In this document: piece by piece, positions 8,897 to 16,739 of the stretch | How the letters are laid out: every line of letters starts with the position of its first letter | Position numbering within the stretch: the first letter of the stretch is position 1 | The notes under the pieces: generated by a model | The model's database searches: none | What the model was told of the DNA's origin: nothing | The model's input: the letters and a program-made list of their open reading frames with translations, nothing else | Assembly (NCBI GenBank): GCA_903916755.1 | Contig: CAIWXW010000110.1 | Span: 1 to 34,099 of the forward strand | Length of the DNA stretch: 34,099 nucleotides | Origin: an uncultured Opitutaceae bacterium | GTDB lineage: Bacteria > Verrucomicrobiota > Verrucomicrobiia > Opitutales > Opitutaceae | Direction of reading: 5' to 3' | Translations under genes and position numbers: made by a program

Positions 8897-9921
8897 AGTC
8901 CCCCCTGCCCCTGGAGATCATTGGCGGCGGCCTGGCGGGCCTGGCCCTCGCGGGAGCGCTTCAGCGGGCCGGCGTCCCCGTGACCCTCTTCGAGGCGGGC
9001 GAATATCCGCGGCACCGCGTCTGCGGGGAATTCATTGCCGGGCTGTCGCCGGCCACCGCGCAAAAGCTGGACCTCGAGCCCGTGCTGGGCGACGCCCTCC
9101 GGCATCGCGCGGTGGCCTGGTGCCGCCACCAGCAGCCGATCGAGGTGCAGCCCCTCCCCGCCCCGGCGCTGGCCGTGAGCCGGCACCGTCTGGACGCGCG
9201 GCTGGCCGAGCGCTTCATCGCGGCGGGCGGCGACCTCCGCACGCATACGCGGGTGACCGATCTCGCGCCGCGGGCGGGCCGGGTCTTTGCGACCGGCCGT
9301 CGCCCCGGCCGCGCCGGCACGGGCTGGCTGGGGCTCAAGCTTCACGCGGTTGGCCTGCCCCTCGCCTGCGACCTTGAGGTGCATCTCGGCGATGACGCCT
9401 ACGTGGGCCTTTCCGCGGTGGAGAACGGGCGGGTGAATGTCTGCGGGCTTTTTCGCCGCCGCCCGCTGAGCGCGCCCGCGGCCCAGCTGCTGGCCGCCTA
9501 CCTGCGGGCGGCCGGGCTCGAGGCGCTGGCCGAACGGCTGGCGACGGTCGCCGTCGATCCCGATTCCTTCTGCGCGGTGGCGGCCGTCGCCTTCGATCGC
9601 CAGGTGCCGGCCCAGGACCGGGTCTGCCTGGGCGATGCCTGCGCCATGATTCCGCCTTTCACCGGCAACGGCATGGCGATGGCGTTCCAGAGCGCCGAGG
9701 CGGCGCTCGATCCCCTGCTCGCGTATGCCCGGGGGGAAGCCGGCTGGGTCGGAGCGCGGGCGGCCATTCACTCCGCCCTCCACCGGCGCTTTCGCTGGCG
9801 GCTGGCGTCCGCGGGCGCCCTTCATCCGTACCTGCTGCGTCCGCCCCGCCAGCGCTGGCTGGTCGCCCTGAGCCGGGCGCGCCTGTTGCCGCTGCGACCG
9901 CTCTATGCGATGATGCACTGA
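8893..9921 (+). CDS. FAD-dependent oxidoreductase of a type III PKS locus
   Basis: A 342-residue flavoprotein of the geranylgeranyl-reductase/PHBH-like group. The FAD Rossmann motif IIGGGLAGLALA is near residues 9-20, with the acidic strand end LFEAG near 35. The second FAD-contact motif CLGDACAMIPPFTGNGMA lies near residue 245, and the RVCGEF turn is near 43-48. The ATG at 8893 is preferred because homology starts there. Codons upstream in the same frame (from 8797) are Gly/Pro/Arg-rich and non-homologous. Its stop overlaps the PKS start by one base (TGATG), so the two are translationally coupled. It probably oxidises or hydroxylates the polyketide product. This is inferred from the pairing, not shown. 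Confidence 0.85.
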   Translation: MKSPLPLEIIGGGLAGLALAGALQRAGVPVTLFEAGEYPRHRVCGEFIAGLSPATAQKLDLEPVLGDALRHRAVAWCRHQQPIEVQPLPAPALAVSRHRLDARLAERFIAAGGDLRTHTRVTDLAPRAGRVFATGRRPGRAGTGWLGLKLHAVGLPLACDLEVHLGDDAYVGLSAVENGRVNVCGLFRRRPLSAPAAQLLAAYLRAAGLEALAERLATVAVDPDSFCAVAAVAFDRQVPAQDRVCLGDACAMIPPFTGNGMAMAFQSAEAALDPLLAYARGEAGWVGARAAIHSALHRRFRWRLASAGALHPYLLRPPRQRWLVALSRARLLPLRPLYAMMH

Positions 9922-10967
9922 TGGCCGACAATCCGATGTACCTCCACGCCCTCGCCACCGCCCTGCCGGAATCGGTCTACACCCAGGCGGAATGCTGGGA
10001 CATCGTGGCCCGTTCCTCCGCCCGCGAGCGCCTGCACAAGCGCTCGCGCCTGATCCTGCACAGCATCCTCAAGGGCGACCATGGGATCGCGACCCGCCAT
10101 TTCGCGCTGCCGGAAATCGAGCGGGTCTTCGATCTCACGCCCGACGAACTGAACGCGGCCTTCCGCCGGGAGGGGCCGAAGCTCGCGGGCCAGGCGCTCA
10201 CGGCGGCACTGGGCCAGCTGGGGCTGGAGCCGGCCGAGCTCGACGCCCTGTTCATCTGCACCTGCACCGGCTACCTTTGCCCGGGGCTCACCAGCTACGT
10301 GGCCGAGCAGCTGGGGCTCCGCGACAACGCCGTCCTGCAGGACTTGGCGGGACTCGGCTGCGGCGCGGCGATTCCCACGCTGCGCGCGGTCAGCCATCTG
10401 CTGGCGGCGCAGCCCGGCGCGACCGTGGCCTGCGTGGCGGTTGAAATCTGTTCGGCGGCCTTCTACCTCGATGACGATCCGGGGGTCCTGATCAGCGCCT
10501 GCCTGTTCGGCGATGGCGCGGCCGCCACGATCTGGCGCGCGCAGCCGGGGAATGGCACCCTGCGCTGCTCGGGCTTCCAGACCCTCCACCTGCCGGCCGA
10601 GCGCGACAAGCTCCGGTTCGAATTGAAGGACGGCAAGCTGCGCAACCTCCTCGACCGCGCCGTGCCGCAGCTGGCCGCCGGCGCCGTCGCCCGGCTCTGG
10701 TCCGAACGGGGGCCGCGCGGGGTGGCGCGCGTCGTCGCGCACACCGGCGGGCGCGACGTGCTGGAGGCGCTGGCTCCGGTCGTGCCGGGCTATTCGCTGG
10801 AGGCGAGCCGGCGGGTCCTGCACCGCTGCGGCAACATGAGCAGCCCTTCGGTGCTGTTCGCCCTGGAGGAATCGCTCCGGAGCGCGCGGCCCGCGCCGGA
10901 CGAGGATTTCTGGCTGGTCAGTTTCGGCGCTGGTTTTAGCGCGCATGCCTGCCGGATTGGCGTCTAG
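9921..10967 (+). CDS. Type III polyketide synthase (chalcone synthase-like)
   Basis: A 348-residue thiolase-fold ketosynthase that extends an acyl-CoA starter with malonyl-CoA units and cyclises the product. The catalytic triad is complete: Cys147 in LAGLGCGAAIP, His274 in VVAHTGG and Asn305 in HRCGNMSSPS. The CTCTGYLCPG strand near 113-122 and the C-terminal FGAGFSAHACRI also fit the family. Bacterial members usually make alkylresorcinols, alkylpyrones or naphthalene precursors, and which one is made here cannot be told. It is coupled to an upstream flavoprotein, but the methyltransferase often found in such loci is missing. It ends 10 nt before a Nif3-like gene, which is probably unrelated in function. 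Confidence 0.94.
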   Translation: MADNPMYLHALATALPESVYTQAECWDIVARSSARERLHKRSRLILHSILKGDHGIATRHFALPEIERVFDLTPDELNAAFRREGPKLAGQALTAALGQLGLEPAELDALFICTCTGYLCPGLTSYVAEQLGLRDNAVLQDLAGLGCGAAIPTLRAVSHLLAAQPGATVACVAVEICSAAFYLDDDPGVLISACLFGDGAAATIWRAQPGNGTLRCSGFQTLHLPAERDKLRFELKDGKLRNLLDRAVPQLAAGAVARLWSERGPRGVARVVAHTGGRDVLEALAPVVPGYSLEASRRVLHRCGNMSSPSVLFALEESLRSARPAPDEDFWLVSFGAGFSAHACRIGV

Positions 10968-10977
10968 CCTTTCCCTC

Positions 10978-11733
10978 ATGCCCACGCTGCAAGATCTTGT
11001 GTCCTATTGTGACCAGCGCACCCGCCCGGCCGAATTCAAGGACGCGCCCGGCGCTTTCAACGGCCTGCAGGTGGCCAATGACGGCCGGGTGACCCGCATC
11101 GGGGCGGCGGTCGATGCCGGCCTGCATCCCTTCCGGGCGGCGGTGGCGGCCGGGGTGGATTTCCTGGTCGTCCATCACGGGATATACTGGACCGCTCCCG
11201 AGGCCCTGACCGGCCCGGCCTACGCGCGGGTCGCGACCCTGGTCCGGGGCAACTGCGCCCTTTATTCCAGCCACCTGCCGCTCGACGCCCATCCGGAGAT
11301 CGGGAACAACGCGCTGCTCGCGCGGCAGCTCGGGCTCGAGCCGGCGCGCGGCTTCCTGCCAAACGCGGGCGGCGATATCGGCGTGATCGCCGCGGCGGGG
11401 ACCGGCGGCCGGGCGCAGCTGCGCGCGAAGCTCGAATCGCTCTACGGCCGCGTGATCGCGATCGAATACGGCTCCGGGTCGCCGCGCGAGGTCGCCTTCT
11501 GCAGCGGCAGCGGCAACAGCGCCATGGCGGGCCTCGCGGCGGCCGGCGTCGACACCCTCGTGACCGGCGAGCTCCGCGAGGAGCATTTCAACCGCGCGCA
11601 GGAGGACGGGCTCAACCTTTATCTCTGCGGCCACTACGCGACGGAGGTGCACGCGGTGCGGGCCCTGGCCGCCGAGCTCTCGGCCAAGTTCGGATTGCCT
11701 TGGAGCTTCATCTCCACGGATAATCCCCTCTAG
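10978..11733 (+). CDS. Nif3-like dinuclear metal centre protein (YbgI/NIF3 family)
   Basis: A 251-residue NIF3/YbgI-type protein. The metal-binding residues are evident: the HHG pair in VVHHGIYW, the SSHLPLDAH segment (Asp and His ligands), and the C-terminal GHYATEVHA (His and Glu). Members form toroidal hexamers with a two-metal site. Annotation as GTP cyclohydrolase 1 type 2 is common but weakly supported, and the true substrate is unknown. The ATG at 10978 is chosen over the in-frame ATG at 10945, which lies inside the PKS gene. The leader before it is pyrimidine-rich. aroQ follows 15 nt downstream on the same strand. Confidence 0.92.
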   Translation: MPTLQDLVSYCDQRTRPAEFKDAPGAFNGLQVANDGRVTRIGAAVDAGLHPFRAAVAAGVDFLVVHHGIYWTAPEALTGPAYARVATLVRGNCALYSSHLPLDAHPEIGNNALLARQLGLEPARGFLPNAGGDIGVIAAAGTGGRAQLRAKLESLYGRVIAIEYGSGSPREVAFCSGSGNSAMAGLAAAGVDTLVTGELREEHFNRAQEDGLNLYLCGHYATEVHAVRALAAELSAKFGLPWSFISTDNPL

Positions 11734-11748
11734 GCATTCCGTCTCCCC

Positions 11749-12177
11749 ATGAAGAAAATCGCCATCATCAACGGGCCCAATCTCGACCGCCTCGGGCAGC
11801 GCGAGCCGGAGATCTATGGCCGCGCCACGCTGGCCGATCTTGAACGCGCGCTGCGGGCGGAGTTCGCGGGGGCGGCGGAGCTGACCTTCGTCCAGTCGAA
11901 CCACGAGGGCGAGCTGATCGACCGGATCGCGGGCTTCGCCGACGCCAAGTTCTCCGGCCTGGTCCTCAACGCCGGCGCCTTCACGCACACCAGCGTGGCG
12001 CTCCGCGACGCGCTCCTGGGCGCGCACCTGCCCGCGGTCGAGGTCCACATCTCCAACATCTACAAGCGCGAGGAATTCCGCCACACGTCGCTGACCGCCC
12101 CCGCCTGCACCGCCATGATCAGCGGCCTCGGGCTGGAGGGCTATCACGCGGCCGTGCGGTTTCTGCTGAAGGCCTGA
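11749..12177 (+). CDS. aroQ: 3-dehydroquinate dehydratase, type II
   Basis: A 142-residue shikimate-pathway enzyme that dehydrates 3-dehydroquinate to 3-dehydroshikimate. The type II signature is plain: IINGPNLDRLGQREPEIYG at the N-terminus, with the active-site Tyr and Arg loop. It is followed by SNHEGELID, the NAGAFTHTSVALRDAL block and EVHISNIYKREEFRH, whose His is part of the active site. Length is standard. The GPNLDRLG version differs slightly from the usual GPNLNLLG. The stop at 12177 directly abuts the GTG of the interrupted NusG-like gene. No Shine-Dalgarno motif is seen, and the leader ends in CTCCCC. Confidence 0.96.
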   Translation: MKKIAIINGPNLDRLGQREPEIYGRATLADLERALRAEFAGAAELTFVQSNHEGELIDRIAGFADAKFSGLVLNAGAFTHTSVALRDALLGAHLPAVEVHISNIYKREEFRHTSLTAPACTAMISGLGLEGYHAAVRFLLKA

Positions 12178-12720
12178 GTGGCGCCGACCGCGGTTTCTTC
12201 CCCCACGGTGCCGGCCGCGCCGGATGACGGCCTCGACGCGGCCTGGCTGGTCTGCCACACCCGTCCGCGCCGCGAGAAGAAGTTTGCCGCGCTGATGGCG
12301 GCCTAGCGCTTCGAGCACTACCTGCCGCTGCTGGAAAGCGTGCGCCGCTACGCGAAGCAGACCAAGCGCTTCACCAAGCCGCTGTTCCCCGGCTATGTCT
12401 TTGCCCGGGTGCCGGCCGAGCGGAGGGCGCGGATCTACCAGCAGGACCTGGTGGCGCGCGCCCTCCCGGTGGCCGACGAGGCGCTTTTCCTGCGCCAGCT
12501 GGCGGACGTCCGGACCATGATCGCCTCGGGCTACGAGCTGACGCTGCGCCCCCTCCTGACCAAGGGCCGGCGCGTCCGCGTCATGGGCGGCGCGCTCCAC
12601 GGCCTGGAGGGCTTCATCGATGATCCCGCCAATCCGCAGGGCATCGTGCTCTCGGTCGACGTCCTCCGCCAGGGGCTGCTGGTCCGCATCCCGGCGGAAA
12701 ACCTGACGATCCTGCCCTAG
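12178..12720 (+). pseudogene. NusG/RfaH-like antiterminator with an in-frame amber stop
   Basis: Reading from the GTG at 12178 gives the NGN-domain start AWLVCHTRPRREKKFAALMAA. A TAG at 12304-12306 (codon 43) then interrupts it, and the same frame continues without a shift to the stop at 12720. Past the TAG come RFEHYLPLL, the RNA-polymerase-facing FTKPLFPGYVFARV and a KOW-like tail (TKGRRVRVMGGALHGLEGF). Both halves are NusG-superfamily sequence and together make a full 180-codon specialised NusG paralog (RfaH/UpxY type). The TAG is one base from CAG, GAG or AAG. This could be a recent nonsense mutation, a sequencing error or readthrough. A GTG at 12340 could restart a 126-residue fragment lacking the first NGN strands. 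Confidence 0.85.
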
Positions 12721-13244
12721 CCCCCGTGGGCGTGGAACGCATGCCAGCCCCACTGGCCGGCGTGCATCACCAGGCAGGTGGCGAGCGCGGCGGCGGTGTC
12801 GTCCAACACGATCCCCCAGCCGCCGGGCAGGTCCTGGAGCCGCTTGATCCCAAGCGGCTTCGCGATGTCAAAGAGGCGAAAGAGCGCTAACCCGGTCAGA
12901 AAAATGGCCCAGGCCGGCAACGGCCCCAGCAGCGCGGGCCACGCGAGGAAGCAGAGCGGCATCGCCACGAATTCATCGAGGATCACCTCGCCGGGGTCCT
13001 TGCGGCCCATCCGGAACTCCGCCTCGCCGCAGAACGCCACGGCGAGATAGCCGCCGACCAAGCTCAGGACGAGGGTGCCGGCGACCCCGATGTCGGTGAA
13101 TACCGCCGTGAAATAGAGCAGGCCCGCCACCGAGCCCCAGGTGCCGGGCGCCGGCAGGCGGCGGCCGATGGGGCCCAGGGTCGCCCAGGCCAGCACCATC
13201 GGCGTCGGCAGGAACCGCGTCCACGCGGGCTGCGTGAGCTTCAT
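12717..13244 (-). CDS. pgpA: Phosphatidylglycerophosphatase A
   Basis: A 175-residue membrane phosphatase that removes phosphate from phosphatidylglycerophosphate to give phosphatidylglycerol. Family marks are the GTWGS motif after RRLPAP near residue 34, KDPGEVILDEF near residue 83 (with the conserved Asp/Glu cluster) and the later LFRLFDIAKP and GGWGIVLDD motifs. About four hydrophobic helices are visible. The ATG at 13244 overlaps the pgsA stop as ATGA, so the two enzymes that act consecutively are translationally coupled. The same frame runs open upstream through pgsA but is not coding there. The TAG overlaps the stop of the convergent NusG-like gene (CTAG at 12717-12720). Confidence 0.93.
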   Translation of the reverse strand: MKLTQPAWTRFLPTPMVLAWATLGPIGRRLPAPGTWGSVAGLLYFTAVFTDIGVAGTLVLSLVGGYLAVAFCGEAEFRMGRKDPGEVILDEFVAMPLCFLAWPALLGPLPAWAIFLTGLALFRLFDIAKPLGIKRLQDLPGGWGIVLDDTAAALATCLVMHAGQWGWHAFHAHGG

Positions 13245-13831
13245 CGGTCGGCGTCCGCGAAGACCGGCTTCCGGTGCTGGACGATGTACCGCGTGCCCGA
13301 CCAGACCGCGAGGGCGGTGCCGAGCATGAAGATCCAGTATCCGATCTGCTCCACCAGGGCCGTGAGCCGGGTGAGGTCGGCGCTCGTGCCGCGCGCCCAG
13401 TCCCGGCCCACCATCGGGGCGGCGAGCAGGAAGCCGAGGGCGATCAGCTGCGTGATGGTCTTGGACTTGCCGCCGCCGTCGGCGGCGACGATCACGCCCT
13501 TGCTGGCCATGACCATGCGCATGCCGGTGATGAGGAATTCCCGGCAGAGGGTGATCAGGGCGAGGAGCACGGGAATCTGCTGCTTCTCGACGAAGACGAC
13601 CACCAGCCCGAGCACCATGATCTTGTCGGTGAGGGCGTCCATCAGCTTGCCGAAGACCGAGACCTGGCCGCGGGTCCGCGCCAGGTAGCCGTCGAGCCAG
13701 TCGCCGATCGCCGCGGCGATGAAGAACCAGAAAGCGAGCGAGGCGGCGCCGGTCCAGCCCTGGTACGTGAGCCACGCGATGACGAACATCAGCGGGATGC
13801 GCGAAAGCGTGATGGCGTTGGGCAGGCTCAT
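13241..13831 (-). CDS. pgsA: CDP-diacylglycerol-glycerol-3-phosphate 3-phosphatidyltransferase
   Basis: A 196-residue integral membrane enzyme that makes phosphatidylglycerophosphate from CDP-diacylglycerol and glycerol-3-phosphate. The CDP-alcohol phosphatidyltransferase signature D-x2-D-G-x2-A-R-x8-G-x3-D-x3-D is complete as DWLDGYLAR...GKLMDALTD near residues 44-70. The start is set at the ATG at 13831 (SLPNAITLSRIPLMF), which matches the usual N-terminus. An in-frame start at 13918 adds an unrelated extension. It is followed by pgpA, with which it overlaps by 4 bp, and is divergent from coaD across 95 bp. Confidence 0.95.
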   Translation of the reverse strand: MSLPNAITLSRIPLMFVIAWLTYQGWTGAASLAFWFFIAAAIGDWLDGYLARTRGQVSVFGKLMDALTDKIMVLGLVVVFVEKQQIPVLLALITLCREFLITGMRMVMASKGVIVAADGGGKSKTITQLIALGFLLAAPMVGRDWARGTSADLTRLTALVEQIGYWIFMLGTALAVWSGTRYIVQHRKPVFADADR

Positions 13832-13926
13832 GAAGCGGCGGGGACTGGAGATAGAAGGCAGAAGCGGGGCAGAAGCAACTTCCGGCTTTCCCGGCCCGCC
13901 CCGAACTGCTTGTCTCATCCTCCGCC

Positions 13927-14412
13927 ATGCGCCATTGCATCTACCCCGGCACCTTCGACCCGATCACCTATGGGCACCTCGACGTGCTCGCCCGGGCGGC
14001 GCGGCTTTTCGACCGGGTGACGGTCGCGGTGGCGGACAACCCGGGCAAGGAGCCGCTCTTCACGGTCGAGCAGCGAATGGAGATGCTCCGGCCGAACATC
14101 GCCGGCATCCCCCACGTGGAGCTCACGAAATTCGAGGGTCTGCTGGTCGACTTTGCCCGGGCCCACCAGGCCGACGCGATCATTCGCGGGCTGCGCGCCC
14201 TGTCCGACTTCGAGTTCGAGTTCAATATGGCGCTGATGAACCGGCATCTCGAGCCGCAGCTGGAGACCATCTTCGTCATGCCGAATGAACAGTTCAGCTA
14301 CACCAGTTCCTCCCTCGTGAAGCAGGTGGCGCGCTACGGCGGCGACGTGGGACATTTCGTGCCACCGAACGTCGCCGCCGAGCTCAAGCGGGCCTACGCG
14401 GCCCGCCGCTGA
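13927..14412 (+). CDS. coaD: Phosphopantetheine adenylyltransferase
   Basis: A 161-residue nucleotidyltransferase that catalyses the fourth step of coenzyme A synthesis, converting 4'-phosphopantetheine and ATP to dephospho-CoA. The T/HxGH nucleotide-binding motif is present as YPGTFDPITYGHLD, where most homologs have TNGH. It is followed by IIRGLRALSDFEFE, the MALMNRHL substrate segment and YTSSSLVKQVA, equivalent to the usual ISSS(L/M)VKE loop. Length is typical. The pyrimidine-rich leader has no Shine-Dalgarno sequence. It is divergent from pgsA and 78 bp ahead of the MacA-like gene, which probably has its own promoter. Confidence 0.97.
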   Translation: MRHCIYPGTFDPITYGHLDVLARAARLFDRVTVAVADNPGKEPLFTVEQRMEMLRPNIAGIPHVELTKFEGLLVDFARAHQADAIIRGLRALSDFEFEFNMALMNRHLEPQLETIFVMPNEQFSYTSSSLVKQVARYGGDVGHFVPPNVAAELKRAYAARR

Positions 14413-14490
14413 GTTTTGTAACCTTTGCGGGGTCGGTGCGTCTTGGCGTGCACACCCCTTTCGTTTCCCGACCCGCTTCGCACCCCCTGT

Positions 14491-15933
14491 ATGGCTAAAT
14501 CGCGCAGTTTTTCCGGCCTCATCCTTCTTGTTGTCGTCCTGGCTGCGGCCGGCGGCGGCTTCTATTACTGGCAGGCCCACAAGGAAAAGGGGCCGGCCTA
14601 CTACACGACCACCGTCTCGAAGGGCGAGATCGTGCAGACGGTCACCGCCGCGGGCACCATCAAGCCGCTGGTCGACGTCCTGGTCAGCAGCCAGATCTCC
14701 GGCTACATCACCTCCTGGAAGACCGACTTCAACGCCAAGGTGAAGAAGGGCGATCTCCTCGCCACGCTCCTGCCCACCTCCTACCTGGCCGCGGTGAAAT
14801 CCGCCGAGGGCGACCTGGCGAACGCGAAGGCGAACTTCGACCTGCAGAACGTGACCCTCGGCCGCGACCGGACGCTCCTCGCCCAGAATCTGATCCCGCA
14901 GTCCGACTTCGACACCCAGGCCGCCCTGGTGGCGGAAGCCGCCGCGCAGATACAGATCAAGCAGGCGACCCTCGACACCGCCCGGACCAACCTCGCCTAC
15001 TGCAACATCGTTTCGCCGATGGACGGCATCGTCATTTCGCGCAACATCGACGTCGGCAACTCGGTTGCGGCCACCCTCAGCTCCCCGACCCTCTTCGAGA
15101 TCGGCAACGACCTGACGCAAATGCAGATCGACGCCTCGGTGGCGGAAGCCGATGTCGGGAACGTCGAAAGCGGCCAGACGGTCAATTTCTCGGTGGACGC
15201 CTATCCGAACCGTCAGTTTCACGGCACCGTCTACCAGGTGCGCAACGCACCCCAGACCCAGCAGAACGTCGTGATCTACGACGTCATGATCAAGGTCGAC
15301 AACTCCGACCTGAAGCTGAAGCCCGGCATGACGGCCACCGTTTCGATCGTCATCACCCGCCGCACCAACATCCTCCGCCTCGCCAACAGCGGCCTCCGCT
15401 TCCGCATGCCGGAAGACATCAAGGTGACGCAGGTGCGCGAAGCGCCGGTCGCCGGCGAGAAGCCGGCCGAGGCCGACCAGCCCGCGACCCCGGCGAAGGA
15501 GCTGTCCCCCGACCAGCGCCGCCAGGCGCTGCGCGAGATCATGCAGCAGGCCGGTTACAACCGCGGCGGGGGCCCGCCCTCGCCCGATGTCATGGCCAAG
15601 ATGCAGGCGCTGGCCAGGGAGCGCGGGATCGAGCTGCCCGCCTTCGCCGCGGGCGGCCGGGGCGGCAACCGGGGCGGCAATCCGGACGCGGTTGTCTTCC
15701 GCAATGTCTACCGCATCCCGGCCGGCCTGGATGCGACGCCGGAGGAACTGCGCGTGCGGGTCGGTATTTCCGACGGCGCCAACACCGAGATTCTCTCCCC
15801 CGGCCTGAAGGAGGGTGACGTCGTCATCACCGGCCTCACCCAGCCCACCGGCGCAGCGGGGGCGACGGGCGGCTCCAGTCCCTTCGGGGGTGGTGGCGGC
15901 GGCGGTCGGGGCCCCGGCGGCGGCCGCTTCTGA
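14491..15933 (+). CDS. MacA-like periplasmic adaptor (HlyD/RND family)
   Basis: A 480-residue membrane-fusion protein that would bridge a MacB-type transporter to an outer-membrane channel. An N-terminal helix (about residues 8-27) anchors it. The lipoyl-like half-motif (IKPLVDVLVSSQISGYI) follows, then an alpha-hairpin of about 90 residues, the second lipoyl half (NIVSPMDGIVISRNIDVG) and the beta-barrel. It is about 100 residues longer than E. coli MacA because of a stretch of about 95 residues (near 305-400) between GLRFRMPED and the RNVYRIPAG strand. That stretch is rich in charged and then Gly/Asn-rich sequence. The last 30 residues are Gly-rich. The ATG at 14491 gives the expected N-terminal anchor. 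The MacB ATPase gene follows after 43 nt. Confidence 0.88.
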   Translation: MAKSRSFSGLILLVVVLAAAGGGFYYWQAHKEKGPAYYTTTVSKGEIVQTVTAAGTIKPLVDVLVSSQISGYITSWKTDFNAKVKKGDLLATLLPTSYLAAVKSAEGDLANAKANFDLQNVTLGRDRTLLAQNLIPQSDFDTQAALVAEAAAQIQIKQATLDTARTNLAYCNIVSPMDGIVISRNIDVGNSVAATLSSPTLFEIGNDLTQMQIDASVAEADVGNVESGQTVNFSVDAYPNRQFHGTVYQVRNAPQTQQNVVIYDVMIKVDNSDLKLKPGMTATVSIVITRRTNILRLANSGLRFRMPEDIKVTQVREAPVAGEKPAEADQPATPAKELSPDQRRQALREIMQQAGYNRGGGPPSPDVMAKMQALARERGIELPAFAAGGRGGNRGGNPDAVVFRNVYRIPAGLDATPEELRVRVGISDGANTEILSPGLKEGDVVITGLTQPTGAAGATGGSSPFGGGGGGGRGPGGGRF

Positions 15934-15976
15934 TCGCCTTGAACGTTCTCCCCCACCCGCCGGCCCCCGCCGACCT

Positions 15977-16735
15977 ATGAGCGTCGTCCAGCTCGACAAC
16001 ATCCACAAGATCTACGACTCGGGCGAGGTGAAGGTGCACGCCGTGCGCGGGGTCTCGATCTCGATCCAGAAGGGCGAGTTCGTCGCCCTGATGGGCGCCT
16101 CGGGCTCGGGCAAGTCCACGCTCATGAACCTGCTCGGCTGCCTCGACCGGCCGACCAGCGGGAAGTACCTGCTGGACGGCACCGACGTATCCGGGCTCGA
16201 CCGCAACGAGCTGGCCGACATCCGGAACAAGAAGCTGGGCTTCGTCTTCCAGGGCTTCAACCTGCTTTCCCGCACGACCGCGCTGGAAAACGTCGAACTG
16301 CCGATGTTCTACGGCAAGCGCAGCGTCAGCCGCGCCGCGATGAGGGAGCGGGCGATGTACTGCCTCAGCATCGTCGGCCTGGCCAACCGCGCCGACCATT
16401 TTCCGAGCCAGCTGTCCGGCGGCCAGCAGCAGCGGGCGGCGATCGCCCGCGGGCTGGTCAATCAGCCGCAGGTCCTGCTGGCCGACGAGCCGACGGGCAA
16501 CCTGGACAGCAAGACCTCGATCGAGGTCATGGGCGTCTTCCAGAAGCTGAACGAGGAGGGCATCACGATCCTCATGGTCACGCACGAGCTCGACGTCGCC
16601 CGTTTCTGCAAGCGCAACCTGATCCTGCGCGACGGCCAGCTGGTCAACGACATCATCGTCCCGAACCGGTTGATCGCCGAGGACGAGCTCCGCAAGCTGC
16701 GCGAGGCGGAGGCAGCGGCCAAACTGACCGCCTGA
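15977..16735 (+). CDS. MacB-type ABC transporter, ATP-binding protein
   Basis: A 252-residue ATPase of the MacB/LolD (FtsE-like) group. All motifs are present: Walker A GASGSGKS near residue 38, Q-loop FQGFN, signature LSGGQQQR, Walker [10 protein letters not shown] with the D-loop NLDS, and the H-loop VTHE. The GCLDRPTSG and [19 protein letters not shown] stretches are typical of MacB ATPases. It is encoded separately from its permease, unlike E. coli MacB where both are fused. The ATG at 15977 is preferred because homology starts with [11 protein letters not shown]. The permease gene follows after 4 nt, and the adaptor gene lies just upstream, so these form one export operon. Confidence 0.94.
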   Translation: MSVVQLDNIHKIYDSGEVKVHAVRGVSISIQKGEFVALMGASGSGKSTLMNLLGCLDRPTSGKYLLDGTDVSGLDRNELADIRNKKLGFVFQGFNLLSRTTALENVELPMFYGKRSVSRAAMRERAMYCLSIVGLANRADHFPSQLSGGQQQRAAIARGLVNQPQVLLADEPTGNLDSKTSIEVMGVFQKLNEEGITILMVTHELDVARFCKRNLILRDGQLVNDIIVPNRLIAEDELRKLREAEAAAKLTA

Positions 16736-16739
16736 GCCC

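Noticed and set aside
14436-14480. GGGTCGG and CCGACCC arms in the gap between coaD and the MacA-like gene
   Set aside because: The arms are short and far apart, and no T-run follows. This is expected by chance in such GC-rich DNA.
13915-16008. A 697-codon minus-strand frame opposite coaD and the MacA-like gene
   Set aside because: It has no domain and is fully opposite to well-identified genes, which is typical of GC-rich shadows.
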